NCBI RefSeq assembly: GCF_000709345.1
Contig: NZ_KL448323.1
Span: 1,334,912 to 1,398,911, forward strand
Length of the DNA stretch: 64,000 bases
Origin: Polaromonas glacialis
Lineage (GTDB): Bacteria > Pseudomonadota > Gammaproteobacteria > Burkholderiales > Burkholderiaceae_C
Reading direction: 5' to 3'
The notes beneath the pieces are model-generated. The model saw only the letters and a program-made list of their open reading frames with translations. It made no database searches and was not told where the DNA came from. Below, in pieces: positions 1 through 9,720 of this stretch. Made by a program: the position numbers and the translations under genes. Each line of letters begins with the position of its first letter. The first letter of the stretch is position 1.

Positions 1-48
1 CACGGGATCACTCCCGGGCGGTCTGCATTGCTTGTCGGGACGACCCGC

Positions 49-1302
49 TTACATGTGGTCGATCATGACCTGGCCGAAGCCTGAGCAGCTCACCTGGGTG
101 GCGCCGTCCATCAGGCGGGCGAAGTCATAGGTGACCTTCTTGGAAGCAATCGAATGCTCCATCGAACTGATGATGAGGTCGGCCGCCTCCAGCCAGCCCA
201 TGTGGCGCAGCATCATTTCAGCCGACAGGATCAGCGAACCGGGGTTGACGTAATCCTTTCCGGCGTATTTGGGCGCGGTGCCGTGCGTGGCCTCAAACAT
301 GGCGATCGTGTCGCTCAGGTTAGCTCCCGGCGCAATGCCGATGCCGCCGACCTGGGCCGCCAGCGCGTCGGAAATGTAGTCACCGTTCAGGTTGAGCGTG
401 GCAATCACGCTGTACTCGGCCGGGCGCAGCAGGATTTGCTGCAGGAAGGCGTCGGCAATCACGTCCTTGATCACGATGTCCTTGCCGGTTTTTGGATTCT
501 TGAGCTGGCACCATGGACCGCCGTCGATCATTTCAGCGCCGAACTCCTTCTGCGCCAGGCCATACGCCCAGTCGCGAAAGCCGCCTTCGGTGAACTTCAT
601 GATGTTGCCCTTGTGCACGATGGTCACGCTGGACTTGTCATTGTCGATGGCGTACTGGATCGCCTTGCGCATCAGGCGCTCGGTGCCTTCGCTGGAAACC
701 GGCTTGATGCCAATGCCCGACGTTTCAGGAAAGCGGATTTTCTTGACGCCCAGTTCATCCTGCAGGAACTTGATGAGCTTTTTGGCCTTGTCGCTGCCGG
801 ATTCGAATTCAATGCCGGCGTAGATATCTTCCGAATTTTCGCGAAAGATCACCATGTTGGTCTTTTGCGGCTCCTTGACCGGCGACGGCACGCCGGCAAA
901 ATACTGGATGGGACGCAGGCAGACATACAGGTCCAGTTCCTGGCGCAGCGCCACGTTCAGGCTGCGTATGCCGCCGCCCACGGGCGTTGTCAGCGGCCCC
1001 TTGATCGACACGACGTAGTCCTTCACGGCGTGCAGCGTTTCTTCAGGCAGCCACACGTCGGGCCCATAGACCTTTGTGGCCTTTTCACCGGCAAAAACTT
1101 CCATCCACTGGATTTTTTTCTTGCCGCCATAGGCCTTGGCCACCGCAGCATCGACCACTTTCAGCATCACCGGAGAAATATCGACACCCGTGCCGTCGCC
1201 CTCGATGAACGGAATGATGGGCTCGTCAGGCACATTGAGTGAATTGTCTGCGTTGACAGTGATTTTCTCGCCCTGTGCGGGCACCTTGATGTGCTGGTAC
1301 AT
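49..1302 (-). CDS. icd: NADP-dependent isocitrate dehydrogenase
   Basis: This 417-residue protein oxidatively decarboxylates isocitrate to 2-oxoglutarate in the TCA cycle in the cytoplasm. Its length matches the E. coli-type homodimeric enzyme (about 416 residues). The substrate loop [13 protein letters not shown] lies at about residues 109-121, and Ser114 corresponds to the serine phosphorylated by AceK in enterics. The [13 protein letters not shown] block is at 153-165. Metal-binding aspartates are in LNGDYISD (Asp308, Asp312), and the cofactor-binding ATHGTAPK follows at 338-345. The ATG start directly opens the conserved N-terminus. The gene is divergent from the small secreted-protein gene at 1524. 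AceK control is inferred from family knowledge; no aceK is in view. Confidence 0.98.
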   Translation of the reverse strand: MYQHIKVPAQGEKITVNADNSLNVPDEPIIPFIEGDGTGVDISPVMLKVVDAAVAKAYGGKKKIQWMEVFAGEKATKVYGPDVWLPEETLHAVKDYVVSIKGPLTTPVGGGIRSLNVALRQELDLYVCLRPIQYFAGVPSPVKEPQKTNMVIFRENSEDIYAGIEFESGSDKAKKLIKFLQDELGVKKIRFPETSGIGIKPVSSEGTERLMRKAIQYAIDNDKSSVTIVHKGNIMKFTEGGFRDWAYGLAQKEFGAEMIDGGPWCQLKNPKTGKDIVIKDVIADAFLQQILLRPAEYSVIATLNLNGDYISDALAAQVGGIGIAPGANLSDTIAMFEATHGTAPKYAGKDYVNPGSLILSAEMMLRHMGWLEAADLIISSMEHSIASKKVTYDFARLMDGATQVSCSGFGQVMIDHM

Positions 1303-1523
1303 GTACTGAAGTCTCCGGTAAGCCTGGATGACGCACCCGATCGGCGCGTTGCTTCAGGGAATTGAGGTAAAAGCCGCTCAAATTCTAGTCCCAAAAAATT
1401 TTGCAAAGATATTTTGGAAGGCTGTCAACGCATTGAAAACTGCTTCGTTATGGGAAGGACTCCGAAAGGTTCGGGGTGTTTTCAAACGATAACTTGCCTT
1501 ACCAATTTCCCAAGGAACTCCAG

Positions 1524-1814
1524 ATGAACAAGATTCTCGCCACCCTCGTTGCCGCCCTTTTTGCCGCCGGTGCCTACGCACAAGCGCCTGCCGCCGCACC
1601 GGCGAAACCCGCAACGCCAGCAGTTGCCGCAATGCCCGCCGTGGCAGCTACTCCAGCTGCCTCTGCGCCAGTTGCAAAAGCCAAGCCAGCGGCCATGACC
1701 AAGGAAGAAAAAGCCGCGGCCAAGGCTGCCAAAAAGGAAAAAGCCGCTGCTGCCAAGAAGGCAAAGGCAGATGCTGCCATGGCGAAGAAAGAAGCCGCTG
1801 CCAAGAAAAGCTGA
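1524..1814 (+). CDS. Small Ala/Lys-rich exported protein, function unknown
   Basis: This 96-residue protein begins with a clear signal peptide (MNKILATLVAALFAAGAYAQ, cleavage predicted after AYA). A Pro/Ala-rich linker follows, then a Lys/Ala-rich tail (about residues 55-96) made of near-repeats such as KAAAKAAKKEKAAA. The composition resembles histone H1-like or cell-surface polycationic proteins, but the signal peptide argues for a periplasmic or envelope location. The ATG at 1524 is preceded by AAGGAACT; an upstream GTG at 1476 keeps the frame but would bury the signal peptide. An intrinsic terminator follows at once, so it is probably monocistronic. Similar short proteins are common in Comamonadaceae; I know no function. 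Confidence 0.8.
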   Translation: MNKILATLVAALFAAGAYAQAPAAAPAKPATPAVAAMPAVAATPAASAPVAKAKPAAMTKEEKAAAKAAKKEKAAAAKKAKADAAMAKKEAAAKKS

Positions 1815-1870
1815 AGCCGGGAAATAGTTTCCCGCTTCAGTCAAAATGCCCGCCTAGTGCGGGTTTTTTA
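1811..1870 (+). terminator. Hairpin plus intrinsic terminator after the Ala/Lys-rich gene
   Basis: A first hairpin (1811-1840) begins in the last codons: CTGAAGC-CGGGAAA pairs with TTTCCCG-CTTCAG around a TAG loop, with one bulge. A second hairpin has arms CCCGC (1849-1853) and GCGGG (1859-1863), followed by six T residues (1864-1869). The second is a classic rho-independent terminator. Confidence 0.85.
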
Positions 1871-1877
1871 ATGGCCG

Positions 1878-2414
1878 GTGTTTATGCTGATGAACAAACT
1901 TCAATGGTGCGTGCGTATGGGATTCAATAACTGCTTTTTCAAAATTCCAGCAAAGGCCTCCCGCTTCATGGTTTCCATGGCAGCGGCCACGACACTGGTC
2001 CTGCCAGGCTGGTCAGCCGCGCAGCAATCGCCGCAACTTAACCTGCAGCGTGTCAAGCTGAACGCGGGCATGCATGTGATTGACGCACAGGTGGCCCTGA
2101 CACCCCAGGAGCGTCAGACCGGCTTGATGCTGCGCAAGGACATGCCGCAGACTGAGGGCATGCTCTTTGTTTTCGAACAAGCCGGCGAACAATGCTTCTG
2201 GATGAAAAACACGCTGCTGCCATTGACTGCCGCCTTTGTGGCCGATGACGGCACCATCGTGAACACAGTGGACATGAAGCCTGAAACCACCGACTCGCAT
2301 TGCTCCGCCAAGCCGGTTCGCTATGTTCTGGAAATGAACAAAGGATGGTTTGCCAAAAAAGGCATTAAACCGGGCAGCAAGCTCTCCGGCCCGATGTTTG
2401 GGGGGCCGCGCTGA
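1878..2414 (+). CDS. DUF192 family exported protein
   Basis: The protein belongs to the DUF192 family of small, mostly exported proteins of unknown function. The diagnostic core is visible: TPQERQTGLMLRKDMP, then EGMLFVFEQ, then CFWMKNTLLPLTAAFVADDG. An N-terminal hydrophobic segment (MVSMAAATTLVLPGWSAAQQ) looks like a signal peptide. The start is uncertain. The frame opens with GTG at 1878, and ATG codons occur at 1884, 1890, 1917 and 1968; none has a strong ribosome-binding site, and 1968 would give the tidiest signal peptide. It ends just before a bidirectional terminator shared with sodB. Confidence 0.85.
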   Translation: MFMLMNKLQWCVRMGFNNCFFKIPAKASRFMVSMAAATTLVLPGWSAAQQSPQLNLQRVKLNAGMHVIDAQVALTPQERQTGLMLRKDMPQTEGMLFVFEQAGEQCFWMKNTLLPLTAAFVADDGTIVNTVDMKPETTDSHCSAKPVRYVLEMNKGWFAKKGIKPGSKLSGPMFGGPR

Positions 2415-2440
2415 TCTGCGTGCAGCCAGCGCAACAAAAA

Positions 2441-2463
2441 GCCGACGCGAAGTCGGCTTTTTT
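2441..2463. terminator. Bidirectional terminator between DUF192 gene and sodB
   Basis: Arms GCCGAC (2441-2446) and GTCGGC (2452-2457) surround a short GCGAA loop. Five A residues precede it and six T residues follow, so it can stop transcription from both convergent genes. Confidence 0.9.
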
Positions 2464-2491
2464 ATGGCTAAACGAGGTCAGTCGTCAGGTA

Positions 2492-3073
2492 TCAGGCGAA
2501 ATTGCTTTCGGCAAATTCCCAGTTCACCAGGTTGGACAGGAAGGTTTCAACAAACTTGGGGCGCTGGTTGCGGTAATCGATGTAATACGCGTGTTCCCAC
2601 ACGTCAACCGTCAGCAAAGCTTTGTCACTTGTGGTCAGCGGGGTGCCGGCGGCGCCGGTGTTGACGATGTCTACAGTGCCGTCGGCTTTCTTCACCAGCC
2701 AGGTCCATCCCGAGCCAAAATTGCCGACTGCGGACTTGACAAACGCTTCCTTGAACGCAGCGTAAGAACCGAATTTTGCATTGATGGCTTCGGCCAGCGC
2801 ACCACCAGGCTCACCGCCACCGGCGGGCTTCATGCAACTCCAGAAGAACGTGTGGTTCCATATCTGGGCCGCGTTGTTGTAGACGCCGCCGCTGGATTTC
2901 TTGACGATCTCTTCGAGCGTCATCGATTCGAACTCGGTGCCTTTTTGCAGGTTGTTGAGGTTCGTGACGTAGGCGTTATGGTGTTTTCCATAATGGTACT
3001 CCAGGGTTTCCTGGCTGTATTGCGGAGCCAGTGCGTCCATGGCGTAAGGCAGCGGGGGGAGCGTGTGTTCCAT
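2492..3073 (-). CDS. sodB: Superoxide dismutase, iron type
   Basis: This 193-residue cytoplasmic enzyme dismutates superoxide. The four metal ligands are in place: His27 (YHYGKHH), His74 (NHTFFW), Asp157 and His161 ([13 protein letters not shown]). The [10 protein letters not shown] segment at 118-127 and overall length favour the Fe-dependent SodB class, although metal choice cannot be proved from sequence. The ATG at 3073 is preceded by GAGGAAAT. Longer in-frame starts upstream exist but add a non-conserved stretch. It lies 57 bp downstream of xseA on the same strand and ends at a bidirectional terminator. Confidence 0.97.
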   Translation of the reverse strand: MEHTLPPLPYAMDALAPQYSQETLEYHYGKHHNAYVTNLNNLQKGTEFESMTLEEIVKKSSGGVYNNAAQIWNHTFFWSCMKPAGGGEPGGALAEAINAKFGSYAAFKEAFVKSAVGNFGSGWTWLVKKADGTVDIVNTGAAGTPLTTSDKALLTVDVWEHAYYIDYRNQRPKFVETFLSNLVNWEFAESNFA

Positions 3074-3130
3074 ATATTTCCTCGTGGGGTTGATGAGATG
3101 TCCATTGACATGCAAAAGACATTGTAAAAA

Positions 3131-4456
3131 CTAAATCAGCCGCCGTGCAGCGACCGTCAAATCGACCTGTCCATCGGCAAGGGTAGCGCGAACCGGCTGG
3201 CGGGGATGGGTGTTTTTCACGCTGGTGATGGCATGGCCGTCCAGGTCGGCAAGCCAGGCATAGCCGCGCTGGAGCACCAGTTGCGGGTCCAGCATGCCAA
3301 GCCGCAGTTGGGCGCGTTCCAGCCGATGCCGGCTGTGCATCAAACGGCCGTCAAGTACCTTTGGCAAATCACGGCTCAGGCTCTCCAGCTTATGCTTTTC
3401 CTGCTCCAGCGCCAGTTGCATGGCATGGCCCAGGTTTTGGGCCATGCCGCCCAGCCGCGCGTGCTGACGCGTGATCAGATGCGAAGGCTGGCTGGCGCGC
3501 GCCGCCACGCGGTCGAGTCGCTGGCTGGCCGCCTGCATCTGCCGGTCCACGCCGTTTTGCAGGCGCGAAAAAGCCTGCTCTAACGCAGCCAGCCACGCGG
3601 TCTGCGGTTGCGCACACAGCTCGGCTGCCGCCGTGGGTGTGGGCGCGCGCACGTCGGCGCAGAAGTCGGCGATGGTGAAGTCGGTTTCATGGCCCACGCC
3701 GCAAACCACCGGCATGGGTGAGGCAATGATGGCCCGGGCCAGCAACTCATCGTTGAAGGCCCACAAATCCTCCATGGCTCCGCCGCCGCGAACCAGCAGC
3801 AGCACATCGACCTGGTCTGCAGCCTGCCGCTCCGCAGCCTTGAGCAATGCGCTGCGCAGTTCTCCAGCGGCCTGCGCTCCCTGCACGCTGGCCGGATAGA
3901 GCACCACCGGAATGTGCGGTGCCCGGCGCTGCAAAGCCGTTACGACGTCATGCAACGCGGCAGCGCCCAGCGATGTCACCACGCCGATGGCACGCGGCAT
4001 CACCGGCAGCGGGCGCTTTCGGGCAGTGGCGAAAAGTCCTTCGGCTTCAAGCCTGGCCTTGAGCTGCAGGAATTGCTCGAACAGACTGCCCTGGCCGGCC
4101 TGCTGCATGGATTCGACGACCAGTTGCAACTCACCTCTAGGCTCGTACACGCCCAGCCGGCCACGCAACTCGACCAGTTGGCCATCTCGCGGCGAAAAAT
4201 CGAGCAGGCTTGCAGCGCGCCGGAACATGGCGCAGCGGACCTGCCCCTGATCATCCTTGAGCGAAAAATAGCAGTGCCCGCTGGACGCGCGTGAAAAGCC
4301 GGAAAGTTCGCCCTGCACCGTGACGGGATTGAACCGGGCTTCCAGGCTGTCCGCGATGGCGTGCAGCAACGAGCTCACTGGCCAGACCCGGACCCCGTCT
4401 GTAGCCAAGGGGGCAGGCAGCCTTTCACGCACCGAGTAAGCATCAACCACAGCCAT
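3131..4456 (-). CDS. xseA: Exodeoxyribonuclease VII large subunit
   Basis: This 441-residue protein is the catalytic large subunit of exonuclease VII, which degrades single-stranded DNA into oligonucleotides. An N-terminal OB-fold DNA-binding domain (about residues 25-125, containing VQGELSGFSRASSGHCYFSL) is followed by the catalytic domain with MPRAIGVVTS and LLLVRGGGAMEDLWAFNDE. A long C-terminal helical region and the closing ARATLADGQVDLTV segment are typical. E. coli XseA is slightly longer (456). The small subunit xseB is not adjacent. The gene is divergent from exbB across a 333-bp gap that holds DnaA boxes. Confidence 0.97.
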   Translation of the reverse strand: MAVVDAYSVRERLPAPLATDGVRVWPVSSLLHAIADSLEARFNPVTVQGELSGFSRASSGHCYFSLKDDQGQVRCAMFRRAASLLDFSPRDGQLVELRGRLGVYEPRGELQLVVESMQQAGQGSLFEQFLQLKARLEAEGLFATARKRPLPVMPRAIGVVTSLGAAALHDVVTALQRRAPHIPVVLYPASVQGAQAAGELRSALLKAAERQAADQVDVLLLVRGGGAMEDLWAFNDELLARAIIASPMPVVCGVGHETDFTIADFCADVRAPTPTAAAELCAQPQTAWLAALEQAFSRLQNGVDRQMQAASQRLDRVAARASQPSHLITRQHARLGGMAQNLGHAMQLALEQEKHKLESLSRDLPKVLDGRLMHSRHRLERAQLRLGMLDPQLVLQRGYAWLADLDGHAITSVKNTHPRQPVRATLADGQVDLTVAARRLI

Positions 4457-4789
4457 CTCCAGAATGTTTCAAAAACCAGTACTCCACAGGTGGCGAAGCG
4501 GGGCGACAGGCACTGACGGCACCCTTTGAACAGCCCCAAGAAAACTCGTAACCCATTGATTTATATAGAAAAAATCATGCCTAAATTTTAATCATTCTGT
4601 CAGAACGACGCTCTGGTGCGGCTTGGAACTGGCTAGGCACACACTTACCCACAAAGTTATCCACAGATTTTGTGCGTTACACGGGTTGAAACCGACACGC
4701 GAAACATTCTGGCTCAGGCGGCGGCGACCTGCTTTTTCGCACAGGAGGTGCGCCATAATCCAGCACCAATATCTGACTGGAGATGCGCA
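4457..4789. other. xseA-exbB intergenic region with AT-rich stretch
   Basis: This 333-bp divergent region contains no convincing gene. It holds an AT-rich stretch (about 4555-4599), unusual for this GC-rich DNA, and two DnaA-box-like 9-mers about 50 bp further on. The exbB ribosome-binding site closes it at 4779-4782. Promoters for both neighbours must lie here but I cannot place them with confidence. Confidence 0.6.
4645..4665 (+). promoter_or_regulatory. Two tandem DnaA boxes
   Basis: TTATCCACA at 4657-4665 is the perfect consensus 9-mer for DnaA binding. TTACCCACA at 4645-4653 differs by one base, is in the same orientation, and starts exactly 12 bp earlier. This is not an obvious oriC because no dnaA, dnaN, parA or gid genes are near. 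It may regulate exbB or titrate DnaA. Confidence 0.55.
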
Positions 4790-5422
4790 TTGTTCTCGAT
4801 CATACAAGCAGCCGGCTGGCCCATCTGGCCTCTGCTGGCGTGCTCCATCGTTGCGCTGGCACTGGTTATTGAACGGTTTTCAAGCTTGAAAACCATGAAG
4901 ATTGCCCCTCCCAAGCTGCTGGGCGAAGCCATGGTGGTTTCGCGAACCGCCCTTCCGCCGCCGGACGTGGTGCTGAAGCTGGAACAAAATTCCCTGCTTG
5001 GCGAGGTGCTGGCCAGCGGGTTGCGGGCACTTGGCGCCAATCCCCGTATCAGCGAAGCCGATCTGCGCTCCACGCTGGAAGGCGCTGGCCGGCAGGCGGC
5101 GCACAAGCTGGAGCGTTACCTGGCCGCGCTGGCCACCATTGCATCGGCTGCGCCTTTGCTCGGCCTGCTGGGCACGGTGATTGGCATGATCGAGATTTTT
5201 GGCGCCCAGTCCGGGAATACCAGCAACGCTGGCGGCGGCAACCCGGCGCAGCTCGCGCAAGGCATATCAATCGCGCTGTATAACACCGCCTTCGGCCTCA
5301 TGGTGGCCATTCCTGCGCTGATCTTTTGGCGCTATTTCCGTGCCCGGGTGGATGGCTACCTGCTGTCGATGGAACTGGCGGCCGAGCAGTTCGTGCGCCA
5401 TCTGAACCGCTTGCGCAAATGA
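4790..5422 (+). CDS. exbB: MotA/TolQ/ExbB proton channel family protein
   Basis: This inner-membrane protein of about 210 residues forms a proton channel with ExbD-type partners and energises outer-membrane transport or envelope integrity. Three hydrophobic segments are visible: near the N-terminus (WPIWPLLACSIVALALVIER), in the middle (APLLGLLGTVIGMIEIF) and near the C-terminus (LYNTAFGLMVAIPALIFW). The start chosen is TTG at 4790, which has GGAG 7 bases before it and gives the family's usual N-terminus. A longer frame opening at 4670 has no support. It overlaps exbD by ATGA. No tonB lies next to it, so it could equally serve as a TolQ/TolR-like pair. Confidence 0.93.
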   Translation: MFSIIQAAGWPIWPLLACSIVALALVIERFSSLKTMKIAPPKLLGEAMVVSRTALPPPDVVLKLEQNSLLGEVLASGLRALGANPRISEADLRSTLEGAGRQAAHKLERYLAALATIASAAPLLGLLGTVIGMIEIFGAQSGNTSNAGGGNPAQLAQGISIALYNTAFGLMVAIPALIFWRYFRARVDGYLLSMELAAEQFVRHLNRLRK

Positions 5423-5847
5423 ACTTTCGACCCCGCGCGCGCCCAGAGCCTGAAATCAACCTGATTCCGTTCATCGATGTACTGCTCGTGGTGCTCATCT
5501 TTTTGATGCTCTCGACCACCTACAGCAAATTTACCGAACTTCAGGTCAGGCTGCCCGCCGCCGACGCCGAGCAACTGCGCGACTATCCGAAAGAGGTCAT
5601 TGTTGCCGTCAGCAGCGATGGCCGCTACATGGTTAACAGAATCCTGGTCGATGGCCGTGGAATCGAGCAGCTGGGCGCTGCCCTCACCCAGGCCGCCAAG
5701 GCCGGGAAGGACAGCGTCATCATCATCAGCGCAGATGCCGCGGCAACGCACCAGGCCGTCATTACCGTGATGGAAGCCGCGCGGCGCCAGGGGCTGACCC
5801 AGATCACCTTCGCCACCCAGAGCACTGCCCCGTCAGGCGCCAGGTAA
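5419..5847 (+). CDS. exbD: ExbD/TolR family biopolymer transport protein
   Basis: This 142-residue protein is the partner of the preceding ExbB. It has a short cytoplasmic tail (MNFRPRARPEPEINLIPF), a single transmembrane helix beginning IDVLLVVLIFLML, in which the aspartate is the family's proton-carrying residue, and a periplasmic domain to the C-terminus. Its ATG overlaps the exbB stop as ATGA, implying translational coupling. It is followed 40 bp later by lpxK, an arrangement typical of Burkholderiales, so the genes from exbB to kdsB may form one transcription unit. Confidence 0.96.
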   Translation: MNFRPRARPEPEINLIPFIDVLLVVLIFLMLSTTYSKFTELQVRLPAADAEQLRDYPKEVIVAVSSDGRYMVNRILVDGRGIEQLGAALTQAAKAGKDSVIIISADAAATHQAVITVMEAARRQGLTQITFATQSTAPSGAR

Positions 5848-5887
5848 TCCTGCAAGCCTCGACTCTCCGTTACGACATGGCAGGGAC

Positions 5888-6919
5888 GTGAAAAATATCC
5901 TTCCAGGCGCCTGGCGCACGCGTGGCTGGCTGGCATGCCTGCTCTGGCCGGTGGCGCAGGTTCACGGGCTGCTGGTCAGATGGCGCCGTGCCCTGTACCG
6001 GCGCGGCATTATGCACTCCAGGCGCTTTGACGTACCGGTCATCGTGGTGGGCAATGTCGTGGTGGGCGGCGCGGGCAAGACACCGCTGGTCATGGCGCTG
6101 ATCAAGCATCTCCAGGCACAGGGTTTGCGCGTCGGCGTGGTGTCTCGCGGCTACGGGCGTGCCGGCCGGCAAAGCCTTGAAGTCAGGCCGAACACCCCGG
6201 TTTATGTGTCCGGCGACGAGCCAGCGCTTATCCAGCGGGCGACAGGCGCTCCTGTTTTTGTAGCAGACAGGCGAACCGACGCCTTGAGGGATTTGCTGGC
6301 GGCCTACCCGGCGACCTCCGCAGTCGTGTGCGACGATGGCCTTCAGCACTATGCCTTGCAGCGCGACATCGAAATCGTGGTGTTCGATGACAAAGGCGCG
6401 GGCAACGGCTGGCTGCTGCCCGCCGGACCGCTGCGCGAGCCGTGGCCCGGTCGCCTAAGTCAGGGCATCAACCTGGTCCTGCATACCGGCCATAAAGCTG
6501 CTTTTGCAGGCTATGTTTCCCGACGCCAACTGGCCAGCCAAGCGGTGGCGGCCGATGGCAGCCGGCTGGCATTGACTGCCTTGAGGCATCAGCCCCTGGT
6601 GGCGCTTGGGGGCATCGCCAACCCCGAGGCGTTCTTCGACATGCTCAGGGCATGCGGGCTGACGCTGGACCAAACCCTTGCATTTCCCGATCATCATGAC
6701 TTCAAAAAGGACGACCTGGATGCACTGTCAGGCCGCATCGTTCTATGCACGGAAAAGGATGCGGTCAAGCTGTTTGCCCTGCCAGCCCCGCCCGGGCTGA
6801 AACTGCTGGCAGTTCCGCTCGAATTCTCGCCCGAACCAGCGTTCTTCGATGCGCTGGATGCGCTGCTGGCACCCCTGCTTTCTCCATTACCATCAAGCCA
6901 TGGACAACAAACTCATTGA
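5888..6919 (+). CDS. lpxK: Tetraacyldisaccharide 4'-kinase
   Basis: This 343-residue inner-membrane kinase phosphorylates the 4' position of tetraacyldisaccharide-1-phosphate to make lipid IVA in lipid A synthesis. It has an N-terminal hydrophobic anchor (about residues 10-30), a P-loop variant [12 protein letters not shown] at about 54-65, and VVSRGYGR shortly after. [12 protein letters not shown] carries further active-site residues. The start is GTG at 5888 with AGGGA upstream. It overlaps the Trm112-like gene by 20 bases and is followed by kdsB, so two outer-membrane lipid genes sit in one operon. Confidence 0.97.
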   Translation: MKNILPGAWRTRGWLACLLWPVAQVHGLLVRWRRALYRRGIMHSRRFDVPVIVVGNVVVGGAGKTPLVMALIKHLQAQGLRVGVVSRGYGRAGRQSLEVRPNTPVYVSGDEPALIQRATGAPVFVADRRTDALRDLLAAYPATSAVVCDDGLQHYALQRDIEIVVFDDKGAGNGWLLPAGPLREPWPGRLSQGINLVLHTGHKAAFAGYVSRRQLASQAVAADGSRLALTALRHQPLVALGGIANPEAFFDMLRACGLTLDQTLAFPDHHDFKKDDLDALSGRIVLCTEKDAVKLFALPAPPGLKLLAVPLEFSPEPAFFDALDALLAPLLSPLPSSHGQQTH

Positions 6920-7082
6920 ATTGCTGGTCTGCCCCGTGACCAAGGGCCATCTGGAACATGACCGCGAAAAGCAAGAACTCGTTTCGCGCAGCGCGCGCCT
7001 TGCCTATCCTGTGCGCGATGGCATCCCGGTCATGCTGGAAAACGAGGCACGGCCGCTGACCGACGACGAGCTTGGCCTGTAA
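6900..7082 (+). CDS. Trm112-like (YcaR) family protein
   Basis: This 60-residue protein of the UPF0434/Trm112 family starts [18 protein letters not shown]. Eukaryotic Trm112 is a zinc-binding activator of methyltransferases. Here only one cysteine of the usual zinc ligands is obvious (LVCPVTKG), and [13 protein letters not shown] is the conserved C-terminal block. Bacterial members are habitually located between lpxK and kdsB, as here, but their role is unknown. The ATG lies inside the lpxK 3' end, 20 bases before its stop ends, so translation is probably coupled. Confidence 0.93.
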   Translation: MDNKLIELLVCPVTKGHLEHDREKQELVSRSARLAYPVRDGIPVMLENEARPLTDDELGL

Positions 7083-7088
7083 GCGGGC

Positions 7089-7871
7089 ATGAGCTTTACC
7101 GTCCTGATCCCAGCGCGCCTGGCGTCCACCCGCCTCCCCAACAAGCCGCTGGCAGACATCAATGGCCTGCCCATGGTGGTGCGCGTGGCACAGCGCGCCC
7201 TGCAAAGCAGTGCGCTGCAGACGGTGGTCGCCGCCGACAGCGCGGAAATCATTGATCGATGCAAGGCTTTCGGCATTCAGGCGGTACTCACCCGCGTCGA
7301 CCACCCGAGCGGCAGCGACCGGCTGGCCGAAGCCTGCGATGTACTGGGCCTGGCGGACGACGACATTGTGGTCAACGTTCAGGGCGACGAGCCGCTGATC
7401 GACCCAGCCCTGGTCGATGCGGTGGCCCGACTGCTCCAGAGCCGTCACGACTGCGCCATGGGAACGGCCGCGCACTTCATTGATGAACTGGCTGATTTTC
7501 TGAATCCCAACGTTGTCAAGGTGGTGCTGGATGCGCAACAGACGGCCCTGTATTTCAGCCGTGCGCCGATTCCCGCCGCGCGTGACCTGGCCGGCCAGGC
7601 ATGGTGGAAGCAAGGCGGGTTTCCCCGGCCGCTGCGCCATGTCGGAATCTATGCCTACCGGGTCGGATTTTTGCGCCGGTTTCCCCAGTTGCCCCAAGCG
7701 CCCATGGAGCAGCTTGAGTCGCTTGAACAGTTGCGCGCCTTGTGGCATGGCTACCGGATTGCCGTTCACATCACCGAGCAGACGCCAGGCGCCGGAGTGG
7801 ACACACCCGAAGACCTGGAGCGTGTCCGGCGTCTGACGGCTGAAAAGCCGCATCTGGCGGCGTCTGTGTAA
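7089..7871 (+). CDS. kdsB: 3-deoxy-manno-octulosonate cytidylyltransferase
   Basis: This 260-residue cytoplasmic enzyme activates Kdo as CMP-Kdo for lipopolysaccharide inner-core assembly. The nucleotide-binding signature is at the N-terminus ([15 protein letters not shown], about residues 7-21), [12 protein letters not shown] is the central metal and substrate motif, and [12 protein letters not shown] is the sugar-binding block. C-terminal [26 protein letters not shown] is typical. It begins 6 bases after the Trm112-like gene and is probably the last gene of the lpxK operon. Confidence 0.97.
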   Translation: MSFTVLIPARLASTRLPNKPLADINGLPMVVRVAQRALQSSALQTVVAADSAEIIDRCKAFGIQAVLTRVDHPSGSDRLAEACDVLGLADDDIVVNVQGDEPLIDPALVDAVARLLQSRHDCAMGTAAHFIDELADFLNPNVVKVVLDAQQTALYFSRAPIPAARDLAGQAWWKQGGFPRPLRHVGIYAYRVGFLRRFPQLPQAPMEQLESLEQLRALWHGYRIAVHITEQTPGAGVDTPEDLERVRRLTAEKPHLAASV

Positions 7872-7894
7872 GCTCCCGTCAGGGATGTGCATGA

Positions 7895-8683
<789 letters not shown>

Positions 8684-8704
8684 ACCGGTTCAAACGCCGA
8701 GGCA

Positions 8705-8729
8705 AGCCATCCCCCGGGATGGCTTTTTT
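8705..8729 (+). terminator. Intrinsic terminator of adk
   Basis: Arms GCCATCCC (8706-8713) and GGGATGGC (8716-8723) are separated by only two bases and followed by six T residues (8724-8729). It abuts the asparaginase stop codon on the other strand. Confidence 0.9.
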
Positions 8730-9694
8730 CATGCCTGCCCGACGGCTGAAGACGTCGCGTCTTGAGCGACCAGATCAAGCATCAGCGCGATCCGGGCCTT
8801 GACCGGACTGAGCCCCTGCGAGTCGGCTATCGCGTTGCCCGACAGCGGCAAAATGCGGCCTTCAAGGCAGCGTGTCGAACGCACGATCCGCACGCCGGAT
8901 GCCTGGGCACGGAGCAAACCGGCTTGCAGATCCTCATGGATCGTGCCGTTGCCGGTACCGGCCACCACCAACCCCCGCACGCCCTGATCGACCAGTGCCT
9001 GAACCATGAGAGCGCTCGCGCCTGCGTAATTCATGACAATCTCGACACGGGGCCAGGTTGCTACTTTTTCAATAGCTGCACAAGCAATACCAGTCTGCGG
9101 AAACGGCCAATTTCTTAACAATCTGAGCCTTCCTTCCTCGACATAGCCGACGGGACCGGCATCGCCGGAACTGAAGGCGTCGAGCTTGTAGGGATGCACT
9201 TTTTGCACATCGAGCGCACTGTGGACCGTTCCGGCGCAGACGGCCACCACGCCGCAGGCCTCTGGATGGCGGGCGACCGCCACGGCGTCCATCACGTTTT
9301 GCGGGCCATCGGGCGCCAGTGCGGTGGCTGGTCGCATGGCGCAGGTGAGCACCACCGGTTTGGCCGGCTGGCATACCGATTGCAGAAAATAAGCTGTTTC
9401 CTCCAGCGTATCGGTACCATGCGTGATGACAATGCCCTGGACATCGTCATCCGCAAGAAAATGGCGGACGCGGGCCGCGAGTTGCGCCCACACGTCAAAG
9501 CTCATGTCCTTGCTGTCGACCTGGCTCACCTGTTCGCTGATGAACAAACCACTGCCGGTCAGTGCTGGAATGGCTGCGAGCAGCTGGTCAATTCCCACCT
9601 TTGCAGCGGTGTAGCCAATGTTGTCAGCGGCATGGTCGGCCTTTCCGGCAATGGTTCCGCCAGTTCCCAAAATGACCAGTTTGCGATGCTTCAT
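8729..9694 (-). CDS. L-asparaginase (type I/II family)
   Basis: This protein of about 321 residues is predicted to hydrolyse asparagine to aspartate. The N-terminal catalytic motif VILGTGGTIAG contains the nucleophile threonine (Thr14), and VITHGTDTLEETAYFL carries the second catalytic Thr-Asp pair. No signal peptide is seen with the ATG at 9694, so it is predicted cytoplasmic; a start at 9709 would add MQLHP. Residues about 193-212 (around TGIACAAIEKVATWP) are encoded by a copy of the dispersed 60-bp repeat and may be an insertion. The gene is divergent from lexA. Confidence 0.93.
   Translation of the reverse strand: MKHRKLVILGTGGTIAGKADHAADNIGYTAAKVGIDQLLAAIPALTGSGLFISEQVSQVDSKDMSFDVWAQLAARVRHFLADDDVQGIVITHGTDTLEETAYFLQSVCQPAKPVVLTCAMRPATALAPDGPQNVMDAVAVARHPEACGVVAVCAGTVHSALDVQKVHPYKLDAFSSGDAGPVGYVEEGRLRLLRNWPFPQTGIACAAIEKVATWPRVEIVMNYAGASALMVQALVDQGVRGLVVAGTGNGTIHEDLQAGLLRAQASGVRIVRSTRCLEGRILPLSGNAIADSQGLSPVKARIALMLDLVAQDATSSAVGQA
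9059..9116 (-). repeat. Dispersed 60-bp repeat, copy inside the asparaginase gene
   Basis: Read on the minus strand, this segment contains the family signatures GGCC...GCAGACTGG...GCAGCTATTGAAAAAGTAGC. It matches the intergenic copy at 21731 in order and spacing, and is translated in frame as part of the asparaginase. Confidence 0.6.
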
Positions 9695-9720
9695 AGGATG
9701 TAGTTGCATTTTAATAAAAG

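Noticed and set aside
154..1242. Long open frames on the strand opposite to real genes (for example 154-1242, 12275-14092, 25444-27225 and 49391-51484)
   Set aside because: They are mirror artefacts of GC-rich codon use. Each lies opposite a well-supported conserved gene and its translation has no recognisable domain.
4555..4665. Chromosomal origin of replication
   Set aside because: Only two DnaA boxes are present and no dnaA, dnaN, gyrB, parAB or gid genes surround it.
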